Below are positions 1 to 7,433 of a DNA stretch of 64,000 nucleotides, one piece after another (within the stretch, counting starts at the first letter, position 1; the number at the start of each line of letters is the position of its first letter). A program made the translations under genes and the position numbers. The stretch spans positions 387,577 to 451,576 of the forward strand of contig CAMLLC010000001.1 of the NCBI GenBank assembly GCA_946480835.1, given 5' to 3'. This stretch comes from Entomomonas sp945283395 (GTDB lineage Bacteria > Pseudomonadota > Gammaproteobacteria > Pseudomonadales > Pseudomonadaceae). The notes under the pieces are model-generated. The model was not told the DNA's origin. It made no database searches and was given only the letters and a program-made list of their open reading frames with translations.

Positions 1-183
1 ACTATTATTGACGTAGCGCTGCTAGATTTAGAAAAGGTCAGGCGACGCTCCCGTGCCAGCAAAAGTGCATTACATGATATACCAAAACTAAAACGCCACT
101 CAGTACTAACTTCGCAAGAATGGCAATATTTTATTAACTGTTATCAAGCAGCCTTCGGCAACAAATTACCTAGCTTGCAGTAA
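1..183 (+). CDS. C-terminal end of a lipopolysaccharide kinase (InaA/WaaP-like) protein, partial
   Basis: Only the last 60 codons are present; the gene enters from the left edge in frame 1 and stops at TAA 181-183. The readable peptide contains a DLEKVRRR segment followed by LKRHS and a W-x5-Y-x3-F tail. This resembles the C-terminus of the InaA/WaaP kinase-like proteins of Pseudomonas, which phosphorylate LPS core heptose or belong to that fold. It overlaps the end of the convergent ABC ATPase gene by about 14 bases. The call rests on a short fragment, so the family is likely and the exact substrate unknown. Confidence 0.55.
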   Translation, partial: TIIDVALLDLEKVRRRSRASKSALHDIPKLKRHSVLTSQEWQYFINCYQAAFGNKLPSLQ

Positions 184-949
184 CTAGACCATCTATCATA
201 ACGTAAGGCTTATTTGAAGAGCAAAATTCAACCCGCCCTATTACTGAATAAACTTTTGCTAATACATCTGGGGTGATAACCTGATCTGGAATACCATTAG
301 CTACCAGTTGCCCCTCTTTAAGCATCAATACATAATCGGTACGTTGTAAAGCAATGTTGATATCATGTAATACTATTAGAGTAACCATATTTCTTTCTTG
401 CGTTTCTTGTCGAATCACATTCATCACATGAAATTGATAATTAAGATCAAGTGCGCTCAAAGGTTCATCCAATAATAAAACTTTAGGCTTACGGATCAAA
501 GCTTGCGCTAAGCCAATTAATTGTTTCTGACCACCAGATAATTGATCAAGATAACTCATCCCCAATCGCTCGATACCGAGCTTATGTAGTAACTCATTAG
601 CCTCATGAATCACTTCTTTAGTGTTCTCGTTTGTAGAAGCTCTGCGAGCTACTAACATAGACTCAAAAGCTCGCAAATGAACACTAGCTGGTAAACTCTG
701 CGGTAAATAGACCACCTGTTTAGCACGCTCTGCAAAACCAGCAGAGACTAAATCAGTACCATCAAAAAAAACTTGGCCTTTCGCTGAATTCAGCCCTGCA
801 ATAGCTTTCAGCAATGTAGATTTACCACTCCCATTAGGACCTAACAAAGCAGTCACTTTGCCTGATTTAATTTGTGCAACTGATAAATTTTCTATCACCT
901 GACGCCGACCATAAGAGACACTGAGCGAGTTAATACTCAAATCACTCAT
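170..949 (-). CDS. ABC transporter ATP-binding protein, iron-siderophore/haem type (FecE/FhuC family)
   Basis: This 259-residue cytoplasmic ATPase powers the importer encoded by the next two genes. Walker A is GPNGSGKST at about 37-45, the ABC signature LSGGQ at 137-141, Walker B VLLLDEP at 157-163 and the switch histidine H195 in VLHD. The length and the LSGGQKQ variant are typical of the FecE/FhuC/BtuD branch, which serves ferric siderophores, haem and cobalamin. Its ATG overlaps the permease stop by 4 bases (946-949), indicating translational coupling. It is the last gene of a substrate-binding protein, permease, ATPase operon. Iron is favoured over B12 because of the Fur-box match ahead of the operon. 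Confidence 0.9.
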   Translation of the reverse strand: MSDLSINSLSVSYGRRQVIENLSVAQIKSGKVTALLGPNGSGKSTLLKAIAGLNSAKGQVFFDGTDLVSAGFAERAKQVVYLPQSLPASVHLRAFESMLVARRASTNENTKEVIHEANELLHKLGIERLGMSYLDQLSGGQKQLIGLAQALIRKPKVLLLDEPLSALDLNYQFHVMNVIRQETQERNMVTLIVLHDINIALQRTDYVLMLKEGQLVANGIPDQVITPDVLAKVYSVIGRVEFCSSNKPYVMIDGLVTAS

Positions 950-2013
950 TCTCGACCTCCAGCAGTGATACGAAAAATAATAGCTAAAAAGAAAGGAATA
1001 CCTATTAAAGAGGTAATGATACCCACAGGGATTAATACACCATGTACTATATTTTTAGAAATAATAGCAGCAAGTGACATAATCAATGCCCCAGCAAGGG
1101 CACTAGCTGGCAAATAAAATCTATGATCTTCACCAAACAACATACGCGCTATATGAGGGCCTACCAAGCCAATAAAACCGATAGTCCCAACAAAAGCCAC
1201 GGCTAGGCCTGATAAGATACTGATTCTTAATAAACTAGCTAACCTTAATCTTTTAATATTAATACCAAAGCTTGCTGCCCTATCCTCGCCTAATCTTAAA
1301 GCTGTCAATTTCCATGCAGCCTTCATAGAACAAGGAAAGGCAATAGCGAAAGCTACTGCTAAAATAGTTAGATTTTGCCAATCAGCACGTGCCATACTGC
1401 CCATTGTCCAAAACACTAATGTTTGTAATGCCTCTGCAGTAGCTACATATTGTAATAATGCTACTAATGCACTAAAGGTAAAACCTATGGCAATACCGAA
1501 CAGCACAATCACATTAGTGTTAGCTTGCCGCCAACGAGCTAATATATCCAATAACAAAGTGGCTAACAAGGCAAATATAAACGCATTGCCAGCCACTAGC
1601 CATTTCGCCTGAATTCCTGGAACCCCGACACTCAGTACAATAGCTAAAGCTGCCCCAAAAGCGGCAGCATGGGATACCCCTAAGGTAAAGGGGCTAGCTA
1701 AAGGATTATTGAGTACTGTTTGCATTTCAGCACCTGCTAAACCTAAGGCAGCCCCTACTAAAACAGCCATTATTGCTTGCGGGAATCTAATATCCCACAC
1801 AATAATTTGCGTTCCTTGACTAAAAGCCACAGGGTTAAGTATTACCTTCATAATATCCAGCAACCCTAAACCTGATGAACCTAATGACACATCTACCAGC
1901 AAACAAATAATAATGGCTATACTCAGTACCACTAGCCAAAACATCCGTTTATAAATAATTTTATGATAACTCTCCAGAGTACTTACTACGTCCTTTTTAC
2001 TACTTTCGGTCAT
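946..2013 (-). CDS. FecCD-family ABC transporter permease
   Basis: The 355-residue inner-membrane permease of the FecCD/BtuC family has a long N-terminal cytoplasmic lead, a first membrane span around residues 25-45 and repeated hydrophobic segments to the end (family norm about ten spans). Family landmarks visible are the GAALGLAGAEMQTVLNNPLASP segment near residue 87 and FIGLVGPHIAR near residue 280, the latter lying where BtuC contacts the ATPase. It overlaps both neighbours by 4 bases, so the three genes form one coupled operon. As only one permease gene is present, it should function as a homodimer. The substrate is not readable from the permease alone. Confidence 0.92.
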   Translation of the reverse strand: MTESSKKDVVSTLESYHKIIYKRMFWLVVLSIAIIICLLVDVSLGSSGLGLLDIMKVILNPVAFSQGTQIIVWDIRFPQAIMAVLVGAALGLAGAEMQTVLNNPLASPFTLGVSHAAAFGAALAIVLSVGVPGIQAKWLVAGNAFIFALLATLLLDILARWRQANTNVIVLFGIAIGFTFSALVALLQYVATAEALQTLVFWTMGSMARADWQNLTILAVAFAIAFPCSMKAAWKLTALRLGEDRAASFGINIKRLRLASLLRISILSGLAVAFVGTIGFIGLVGPHIARMLFGEDHRFYLPASALAGALIMSLAAIISKNIVHGVLIPVGIITSLIGIPFFLAIIFRITAGGRE

Positions 2014-3134
2014 GAAGCATCCTTAAGATCAACCCAATAAGTTCCCTGTATATCGACAGGTAAGAATTGTTTTAATTCCTTGAAAGTCTCTTGTAGATCT
2101 ACATCTTTAAATAATTCTGGATAAAACCATTTAGCAAACGCCTCAATGGCAATAATGTTATAAGGTGAATTGTAGAAATTATGCCAGATACCATGGGTAT
2201 TCTTAACGCCGGTGATAGCGGTTAATGAGCTAATACCTTTACGGCCTGCTAATCTTTTTAAACTTTGTGCGGCCATTGCTTTAGTAACTCCCAAACCTTC
2301 TTTAAGACCTATCTTAGCATCGTTACCACCAGTACCACTCATAATATAAATTTGTGGGTCTACTGTAATAACATGTTCTAGCGCTATTTCACCAATAACA
2401 GCGGGTAAAACATCAGCTGCTAAATTGTGACCACCTGCTGCCTCGATAAATTCACCAAAATTACCTTTACCAGCGGTATGACAACATGAAGTAGTTTTAA
2501 CCTCCGGCAACATTTCAATAAATACCTTAGGACGCTTATCCTCAGGGATATTAGCTACTCTATCTTGAATACGCTTTAAATGCTTTTCATAGAAAGCTAA
2601 ATATTTATTAGCCGCTGCTTCACGCTGTAATACTTTCCCCAAAATTTTTATGCTGGGAATAGTATTTTGCATAGGATGTTGCCGAAAATCTATAAATACC
2701 ACTGGTACCCCAGACTTTTGTAATTTTTCCACTAATGGATTAGTTACACCTGGGCCATGCCCTGCAATCCCAAAAATAGCCACATCAGGTTGTAATGACA
2801 TAACTGTTTCAGGATTAACACTTGCTTCTGAGCTTTGACCTATCAAAGGTATTTTCGCTATTTGCGGATATTTTTTTAAATACGCATTATAACCATTCTC
2901 ATCGGTTACCTTTAACTCACCTTGCCAACCTATAATACGTTTAGTAGGATCAGCTTTATCTAAAATGGCTAAGCTGTATATCATCCTACCTTCACCCAGC
3001 AAAACTTTATCCACTTTTTTTGGCAGCTCAACTGTTTGACCAGTAATATCAGTAATAGTCTCCGCTTTAGCAATACAAGAAATAGCCAGTATACCAACCA
3101 GACAAAACTTTTTTAAGCTATTCAATTTTTTCAT
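2010..3134 (-). CDS. Periplasmic substrate-binding protein of an iron-type ABC importer
   Basis: A periplasmic binding protein of about 374 residues. I choose ATG 3132-3134 because the alternative TTG six codons upstream overlaps the ribosome-binding site (GGAGG at 3145-3149). A signal peptide is visible: KK, a hydrophobic stretch, then an A-K-A cleavage site near residue 23. The mature start ITDITGQTVELPKKVDKVL is the usual opening of FecB/BtuF-type binding proteins. An unusual feature is the SCCHTAG segment with paired cysteines near residue 210. It is the first gene of the operon, directly behind the Fur-box match at 3176-3190. A ferric-siderophore or haem ligand is inferred. Confidence 0.85.
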   Translation of the reverse strand: MKKLNSLKKFCLVGILAISCIAKAETITDITGQTVELPKKVDKVLLGEGRMIYSLAILDKADPTKRIIGWQGELKVTDENGYNAYLKKYPQIAKIPLIGQSSEASVNPETVMSLQPDVAIFGIAGHGPGVTNPLVEKLQKSGVPVVFIDFRQHPMQNTIPSIKILGKVLQREAAANKYLAFYEKHLKRIQDRVANIPEDKRPKVFIEMLPEVKTTSCCHTAGKGNFGEFIEAAGGHNLAADVLPAVIGEIALEHVITVDPQIYIMSGTGGNDAKIGLKEGLGVTKAMAAQSLKRLAGRKGISSLTAITGVKNTHGIWHNFYNSPYNIIAIEAFAKWFYPELFKDVDLQETFKELKQFLPVDIQGTYWVDLKDAS

Positions 3135-3175
3135 AGCAACAAACTCCTCCAAGGAGATAAATAGATCATATTACA

Positions 3176-3190
3176 TGATAATAATTCTCA
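3176..3190 (-). promoter_or_regulatory. Fur box (predicted)
   Basis: A 15-base 7-1-7 inverted repeat (TGATAAT-A-ATTCTCA on the plus strand) matches the Fur consensus TGATAAT-N-ATTATCA with one mismatch. A further half-site (ATGATAATG) follows at 3192-3200. It lies about 40 bases upstream of the binding-protein start, where a repressor would block the promoter. This implies iron-repressed expression of the three-gene importer. Confidence 0.65.
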
Positions 3191-3243
3191 AATGATAATG
3201 GAAGTTATTAATTATATTTAGGCCCGCTTGTTACAAAAAAATT

Positions 3244-3945
3244 TTATATAGGGAAAATATTACCTACTGTATAAGTAACCAGCATGGTAATCATTCCTAC
3301 CACTGTATTACGCAATACATTTGCCTTCCAAGGAATGTTTCCTAGATAAGCACTAACAAACCCAGTTACTATTAAGGCGATTAATACCGCTATAAAAGTT
3401 CCTACTATTTTTATAGACTCTGGCAACAAAGTAATAAATAGCAAGGGTAACAAAGCACCTGAAATAAAAGCAAACAAAGAAGATAAAGTAGCCTTACAAG
3501 GGCTCACATAATGTCTAGGACTAATATGTAATTCTGCTTCAGCATGTGCCGCTAACGCATCTTTATGCATTAACTCAATAGCTACTTGGCGCGCTAACTT
3601 TTCAGATAATCCTTTCTGATGATATATTTCAGCTAACTCATCTAGTTCACCAGCATAATCTGTTTTTAATTCATGCACTTCTTGTTTAATAGCAGCACGC
3701 TCAGTATCTCGCTGGGCGCTTACCGACACATATTCACCACCGGCCATAGAGAGAGCCCCAGCAAGTAATCCTGCTAAGCCAGAGGCTAAAATAGTCATAT
3801 TATTAGCTGTAGCACCAGCTACCCCTATCACTATCCCCGCCGTAGAAACAATACCATCATTAGCTCCTAGCACACCGGCTCTTAATATATTTAGTTTATT
3901 TAGCAAATCACTATGATGTGGTTCTCGCTCTTGTAACCTTCTCAT
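3244..3945 (-). CDS. VIT1/CCC1-family iron/manganese transporter
   Basis: A 233-residue membrane protein of the VIT1/CCC1/Nodulin-21 family, which moves Fe2+ or Mn2+ out of the cytosol. The N-terminal half has the family hallmarks LRAGVLGANDGIVST (about 22-36) and AGALSMAGGEYVSVSAQRD (about 62-80). A charged cytoplasmic segment with Glu-rich helices (about 80-150, the metal-binding region in VIT1) follows, then three more membrane spans. It starts 10 bases after recO and is probably co-transcribed with it. It sits directly upstream of the Fur-box-controlled importer, so the locus combines iron uptake with iron/manganese export. Confidence 0.9.
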   Translation of the reverse strand: MRRLQEREPHHSDLLNKLNILRAGVLGANDGIVSTAGIVIGVAGATANNMTILASGLAGLLAGALSMAGGEYVSVSAQRDTERAAIKQEVHELKTDYAGELDELAEIYHQKGLSEKLARQVAIELMHKDALAAHAEAELHISPRHYVSPCKATLSSLFAFISGALLPLLFITLLPESIKIVGTFIAVLIALIVTGFVSAYLGNIPWKANVLRNTVVGMITMLVTYTVGNIFPI

Positions 3946-3955
3946 TGCTAATTAC

Positions 3956-4630
3956 CTATTTAAATAATTCTCTACTCACCAAAGGTTTACCCTGCAAATG
4001 TATAGCTAATATTTGCCTCATTAAACGCTTAGCAGCGGCCAAAGCTGCTTTATCAGTCCAATCCGCCATACTCATAGTTAAAATTTCTCGGCCATAAAAA
4101 GCACCTGCTTGAAATTGGCTAATTTCTTGTAAACCACTTTCCATAGTAAATAAATAATAACTATCCGCTTTAATAGGTTGTCCCTCGCCAGTCTCCATCA
4201 GTGAGAAACCATACCCTAATTCATTGGCTAATTGCCATTCAAAACTTCTTAGTAAAGGTTCTATATGAGTTTCATAGGTCAAATAAGTTAGTGTTTGTTG
4301 ATATAGTTTAAAAAGACTTGGCATCGCATCTTCTAAAGGCAATAATCTAACTAATAATTCATTCAAATAAAGGCCACAGAATAGATTATTCCCCATTAAC
4401 TTATAAGGTGCGGCTATACATTCAATATAACCGACAGTTTTTAACTCGCCCTTTCCATAAAGGCTTATTTCTAATGGCATAAAAGGCCGGCCTATACTAC
4501 CTACTTTACTACGCGCCTTGCGTAATACCGCTCTATAGCGCCCCTCTGGAGTAAAAAAATCCACTAGTGCACTAGTTTCTTTATAAGGCCGACTATGTAA
4601 AACAAAAGATGTTTGAAAAGTAGCATTCAT
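3956..4630 (-). CDS. recO: DNA repair protein RecO
   Basis: The 224-residue product matches RecO, which anneals SSB-coated DNA and helps RecR load RecA in the RecFOR pathway. The N-terminal OB-fold is recognisable from FVLHSRPYKETSALVDFFT (about 9-27) and GRYRAVLRKARS. The middle helical part has GLYLNELLVRLL and the Y-x-L-T family pattern. The C-terminal helical region keeps KRLMRQILAIHL. Length is close to the usual 220-245. In many relatives recO follows era; here it stands apart, divergent from a broken J-domain gene and 10 bases ahead of the VIT gene. Confidence 0.93.
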   Translation of the reverse strand: MNATFQTSFVLHSRPYKETSALVDFFTPEGRYRAVLRKARSKVGSIGRPFMPLEISLYGKGELKTVGYIECIAAPYKLMGNNLFCGLYLNELLVRLLPLEDAMPSLFKLYQQTLTYLTYETHIEPLLRSFEWQLANELGYGFSLMETGEGQPIKADSYYLFTMESGLQEISQFQAGAFYGREILTMSMADWTDKAALAAAKRLMRQILAIHLQGKPLVSRELFK

Positions 4631-4746
4631 TTTAGGCGAATAATGAGTTAAATTTTATAGGCAATATTATATGTTATTAATGACTTTTTGGCTTTTTTAA
4701 AAGACGTTATTGTTGTATTAACTTAGTGCTTAAACTCATACGGATC

Positions 4747-5695
4747 ATGCCTAATAATTACTATCAAATATTAAAACTTCCTGAACATGCTACTTTAGAA
4801 GAAATCAACCAAGCTTATACTTTCCATCTCAAAAAATGGCAACTTCTTAAAGAGCAGCAACCGCCACATTTACAAGAAAGAACTAATAAATTATTAGCTT
4901 ATTTAGAACAGGCTTATCAAGTACTATCTGACCCTGAGCAACGGGCTGCCTACGATAAGAGGCTTAAACAGGAAACCGTATCACCCATTTCAAGCCAAAT
5001 GCACTCCCTTATACCTCCTAGTACACATAGTTCTACCTCATCTAATAAAGGTTTTTTATATCAGCATTATTATTCTATTAGCATTAATAGCAATAGGTAT
5101 TTTTTATCTCATTTATCAAGCACGTGTTACAGCTACCTATCAATCAACCGGCCAACTAGCAGCTAATTTAACTAAGCAAAATAATACTAGCATTTCAACC
5201 GAACTAAAAATAGCGTTAGAAAAAGCTGAACAGCAAAAGATCCAGAATGCTCAAAATGCATCCTTATAAGCCCTAGCTAAAACTATTGCGGATAATACTA
5301 ACAACAATCTTAATATTATCCTCAACAACAATACCAAATTTATAGGGGCACAAGCAGCTAATCAAAATGTTACTTTTAGATTTCTAGTCATTGATGGTAT
5401 TAGCTATTCGCAAGCTATTCTCAATAGCTATCTAACAGAACGTTTTATTGCTGATAATAATGAAGTATGTAATAACCAACAGTTTGATTTATCTAAAGGC
5501 ATTTTATATATCTTTGCTTACTATGATAATAAAGGAAAATTATTGGCCAGTTATTATATTGATCAGCAAGTATGCCAATCACCTGCCACCAAAAGAATTG
5601 TTAAACATCCTGATAGTTACCAGTTAGAAGCAAAAGAAAGACCTTCTAACGCAAGCACTACTTCACAAGCTAAACCTACTCAATCTACGCCATAG
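4747..5695 (+). pseudogene. J-domain-like membrane-anchored protein, broken by a frameshift and a stop
   Basis: The intact first part (start ATG 4747; an upstream GTG at 4726 is possible) gives a J-domain-like helical segment, NYYQILKLPEHATLEEINQAY to LSDPEQRAAYDKRL. The HPD motif that activates DnaK is absent (HLKK stands in its place). At the T6 run 5052-5057 the frame is lost. Reading one frame on recovers a single membrane span (IIILLALIAIGIFYLIY), a periplasmic-looking region and a 140-residue C-terminal domain ending at TAG 5693-5695. That downstream frame is itself cut by TAA at 5267-5269. Two independent lesions make decay likelier than sequencing error. The end overlaps convergent holA by 11 bases. 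Confidence 0.7.
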
Positions 5696-6719
5696 CTTTA
5701 CTGATACTAAGCGAATGCCCTGCTATGGCTAATATGAGATCAGCCAACCCTTGCCAGTAATCACCTGTTGCTTGGCCTTTTATCTGCGCATCTATCTGCT
5801 GTGCTTTAATAAGCAGGTCACCCCATTGAGATACTGAATAGCGACCCATAGCTCGTTGTAACAATGCTTGGCGATTTGACCAGACAGGCGGTCTTATTTG
5901 GAAAAATGCGCGCTCTAAAGCAATACCTTGGCTTGTAAGTTGCGCTAATGTCATTAATGTCCTTAATTCTTTCGTTAAGCTCCATAATATAAGAGTTTCT
6001 GCTGCTCCTTCGGCTTGCAAGCCTTGTAGCATTCTTAAACTATGCTCAGCATCGCCTTGTAAGGCTATATCAACTAAACCAAAAACATCAAACCGAGCAC
6101 TATCAACTACCATAGTTTGAATATGGTTCACCTCTACAGTACTTTCATTACCCATCAGCAATTTTAGCTTCTCCACTTCTTGCGCGGCAGCCAATAAATT
6201 ACCTTCTACCCGTAACGCAAATAACTCTAGAGCTTCATTACTAATAGCTAATCCTAGCTTAGCTAATCTATGTTTTATCCATTGTGGCAGTTGATTAGAT
6301 TCCACAGGCCAAATGGGTATGACTTGACATAAAGGACTTTCTAATAAAGCTTTAACCCATTTATGTTTACTTTCTAGTTTAGGGGCAGTAATTAATAACA
6401 GGGTATCCTCATGAGGATTAGCTAAAAAATTAATAATAGCTTCTCCTTTATCAGCTAATGAAAATGTTTTCAAATGGAACTCTAAAATTCTTTTTTCAGC
6501 AAATAAAGATAAGCTAGCAGCGGCTTGTGTTAATACTGTCCAAGTAAAATTAGCTTCAACATTAAAGAGTTGCCTTTCAAGATATCCGGCCGATCTTGCA
6601 CAAGCACGAATACTATCCAGTGCTTCCATACACAGTAAAGGTTCATCCCCTGCCACTAGATAAATAGCACTTAATTTTCCAGCTAGTTGTTTAGTAAGTT
6701 GATTAGCATTAACTTTCAT
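5685..6719 (-). CDS. holA: DNA polymerase III subunit delta
   Basis: HolA, about 345 residues, is the clamp-loader subunit that opens the beta clamp. I choose ATG 6717-6719 (MKVNANQLTKQL) because the longer TTG start would translate a hairpin. The family features are the N-terminal IYLVAGDEPLL segment near residue 18, a RecA-like fold with degenerate nucleotide site, ESKHKWVKALLE in the middle and the C-terminal helical collar (RALLQRAMGRYS). It is the last gene of leuS-lptE-holA, an order conserved in Pseudomonas and Enterobacteria. A 9-bp hairpin between lptE and holA may reduce read-through. Confidence 0.93.
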   Translation of the reverse strand: MKVNANQLTKQLAGKLSAIYLVAGDEPLLCMEALDSIRACARSAGYLERQLFNVEANFTWTVLTQAAASLSLFAEKRILEFHLKTFSLADKGEAIINFLANPHEDTLLLITAPKLESKHKWVKALLESPLCQVIPIWPVESNQLPQWIKHRLAKLGLAISNEALELFALRVEGNLLAAAQEVEKLKLLMGNESTVEVNHIQTMVVDSARFDVFGLVDIALQGDAEHSLRMLQGLQAEGAAETLILWSLTKELRTLMTLAQLTSQGIALERAFFQIRPPVWSNRQALLQRAMGRYSVSQWGDLLIKAQQIDAQIKGQATGDYWQGLADLILAIAGHSLSISKAMA

Positions 6720-6728
6720 AATAAGCAA

Positions 6729-6750
6729 AGAGCCTATAACAATAGGCTCT
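6729..6750 (-). terminator. Hairpin between lptE and holA (weak terminator or attenuator)
   Basis: A perfect 9-bp inverted repeat with a 4-base loop lies 12 bases after the lptE stop and 10 bases before the holA start. On the transcribed strand it is followed by the T-rich stretch TTTGCTTATT. It is too close to the holA start codon to be a full terminator without silencing holA, so partial attenuation or a 5' mRNA structure is more likely. Confidence 0.45.
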
Positions 6751-6761
6751 ATCAAATAATA

Positions 6762-7400
6762 TCAATCTTTTTGTTGATTATATTTTTGAATATCTTCTAA
6801 AGGAATAGTATTCAATATTGATTTTTGGCGTTCTTGCAAAGCTTTCTGTTGTGCTTTCTCAGCTTCTTGTCTTAACTTTAATTGTTGTTCAGCTTTTTGC
6901 TGTAATTGATCTAATTGTTCAGTAGAAATAACTTGCAACCTATCTATTAATAGCTCTATGCCTTCATTAGTTAATCTATCATCTAGTGCATTTTCTTGGC
7001 GTTCATTGGCTACAATATTATTGGTATCATAAATATAGACATCTCTAGCTTCTATGTTATTATCTACCAATAATAAAGAGCTACTACCATACACTTGATA
7101 ATGAAGCGTTAGTATTTTTTCTATTTCGGTTCCCCTGATAGAGTTAGAATAAGTTAAAGTACGGCTATCCCAACTTTCAGTCACATTCAATTTATAGATA
7201 GCATCATCATGAACCTTTACTCCAGCCTCTGTTAATCGTTCTTTGAGTTGTTTAACGAGCGTACCATAAGTATCGCCAGCTTTTACCGACATATCCTTAA
7301 TAGTTAACTTTTCGCTACCTGTGCCACGCAAATGGAAACCACAGGCACTTAACATCAATGTTATAAAACTAACTAGGACATACGTTATTAAACGCTTCAT
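6762..7400 (-). CDS. lptE: LPS assembly lipoprotein LptE (RlpB)
   Basis: A 212-residue outer-membrane lipoprotein. The signal peptide ends in lipobox LSAC with the lipidated cysteine at position 20, followed by the invariant GFHLRG that opens mature LptE. LptE plugs the LptD barrel and helps insert LPS at the cell surface. The C-terminal third is a Gln/Glu/Lys-rich coiled coil (about 155-200, QLDQLQQKAEQQLKLRQEAEKA), longer than in E. coli but seen in relatives. It sits between leuS (33 bases upstream) and holA in the conserved order. Confidence 0.93.
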   Translation of the reverse strand: MKRLITYVLVSFITLMLSACGFHLRGTGSEKLTIKDMSVKAGDTYGTLVKQLKERLTEAGVKVHDDAIYKLNVTESWDSRTLTYSNSIRGTEIEKILTLHYQVYGSSSLLLVDNNIEARDVYIYDTNNIVANERQENALDDRLTNEGIELLIDRLQVISTEQLDQLQQKAEQQLKLRQEAEKAQQKALQERQKSILNTIPLEDIQKYNQQKD

Positions 7401-7433
7401 AGACTTTGCAAACTCCAGCTTATAATCCTGCTA

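Noticed and set aside
2650..2838. 62-codon plus-strand frame inside the binding-protein gene
   Set aside because: It is a shadow of the minus-strand gene with no family resemblance.
5052..5057. Programmed frameshift at T6
   Set aside because: No stimulatory hairpin or slippery heptamer was seen, and a second stop follows at 5267, so decay is simpler.
4726..5166. Complete 146-residue J-domain protein
   Set aside because: The last 50 residues are out of frame; the neighbouring frame gives a membrane span and a coherent C-terminal domain, so the open stretch is an artefact of the frameshift.
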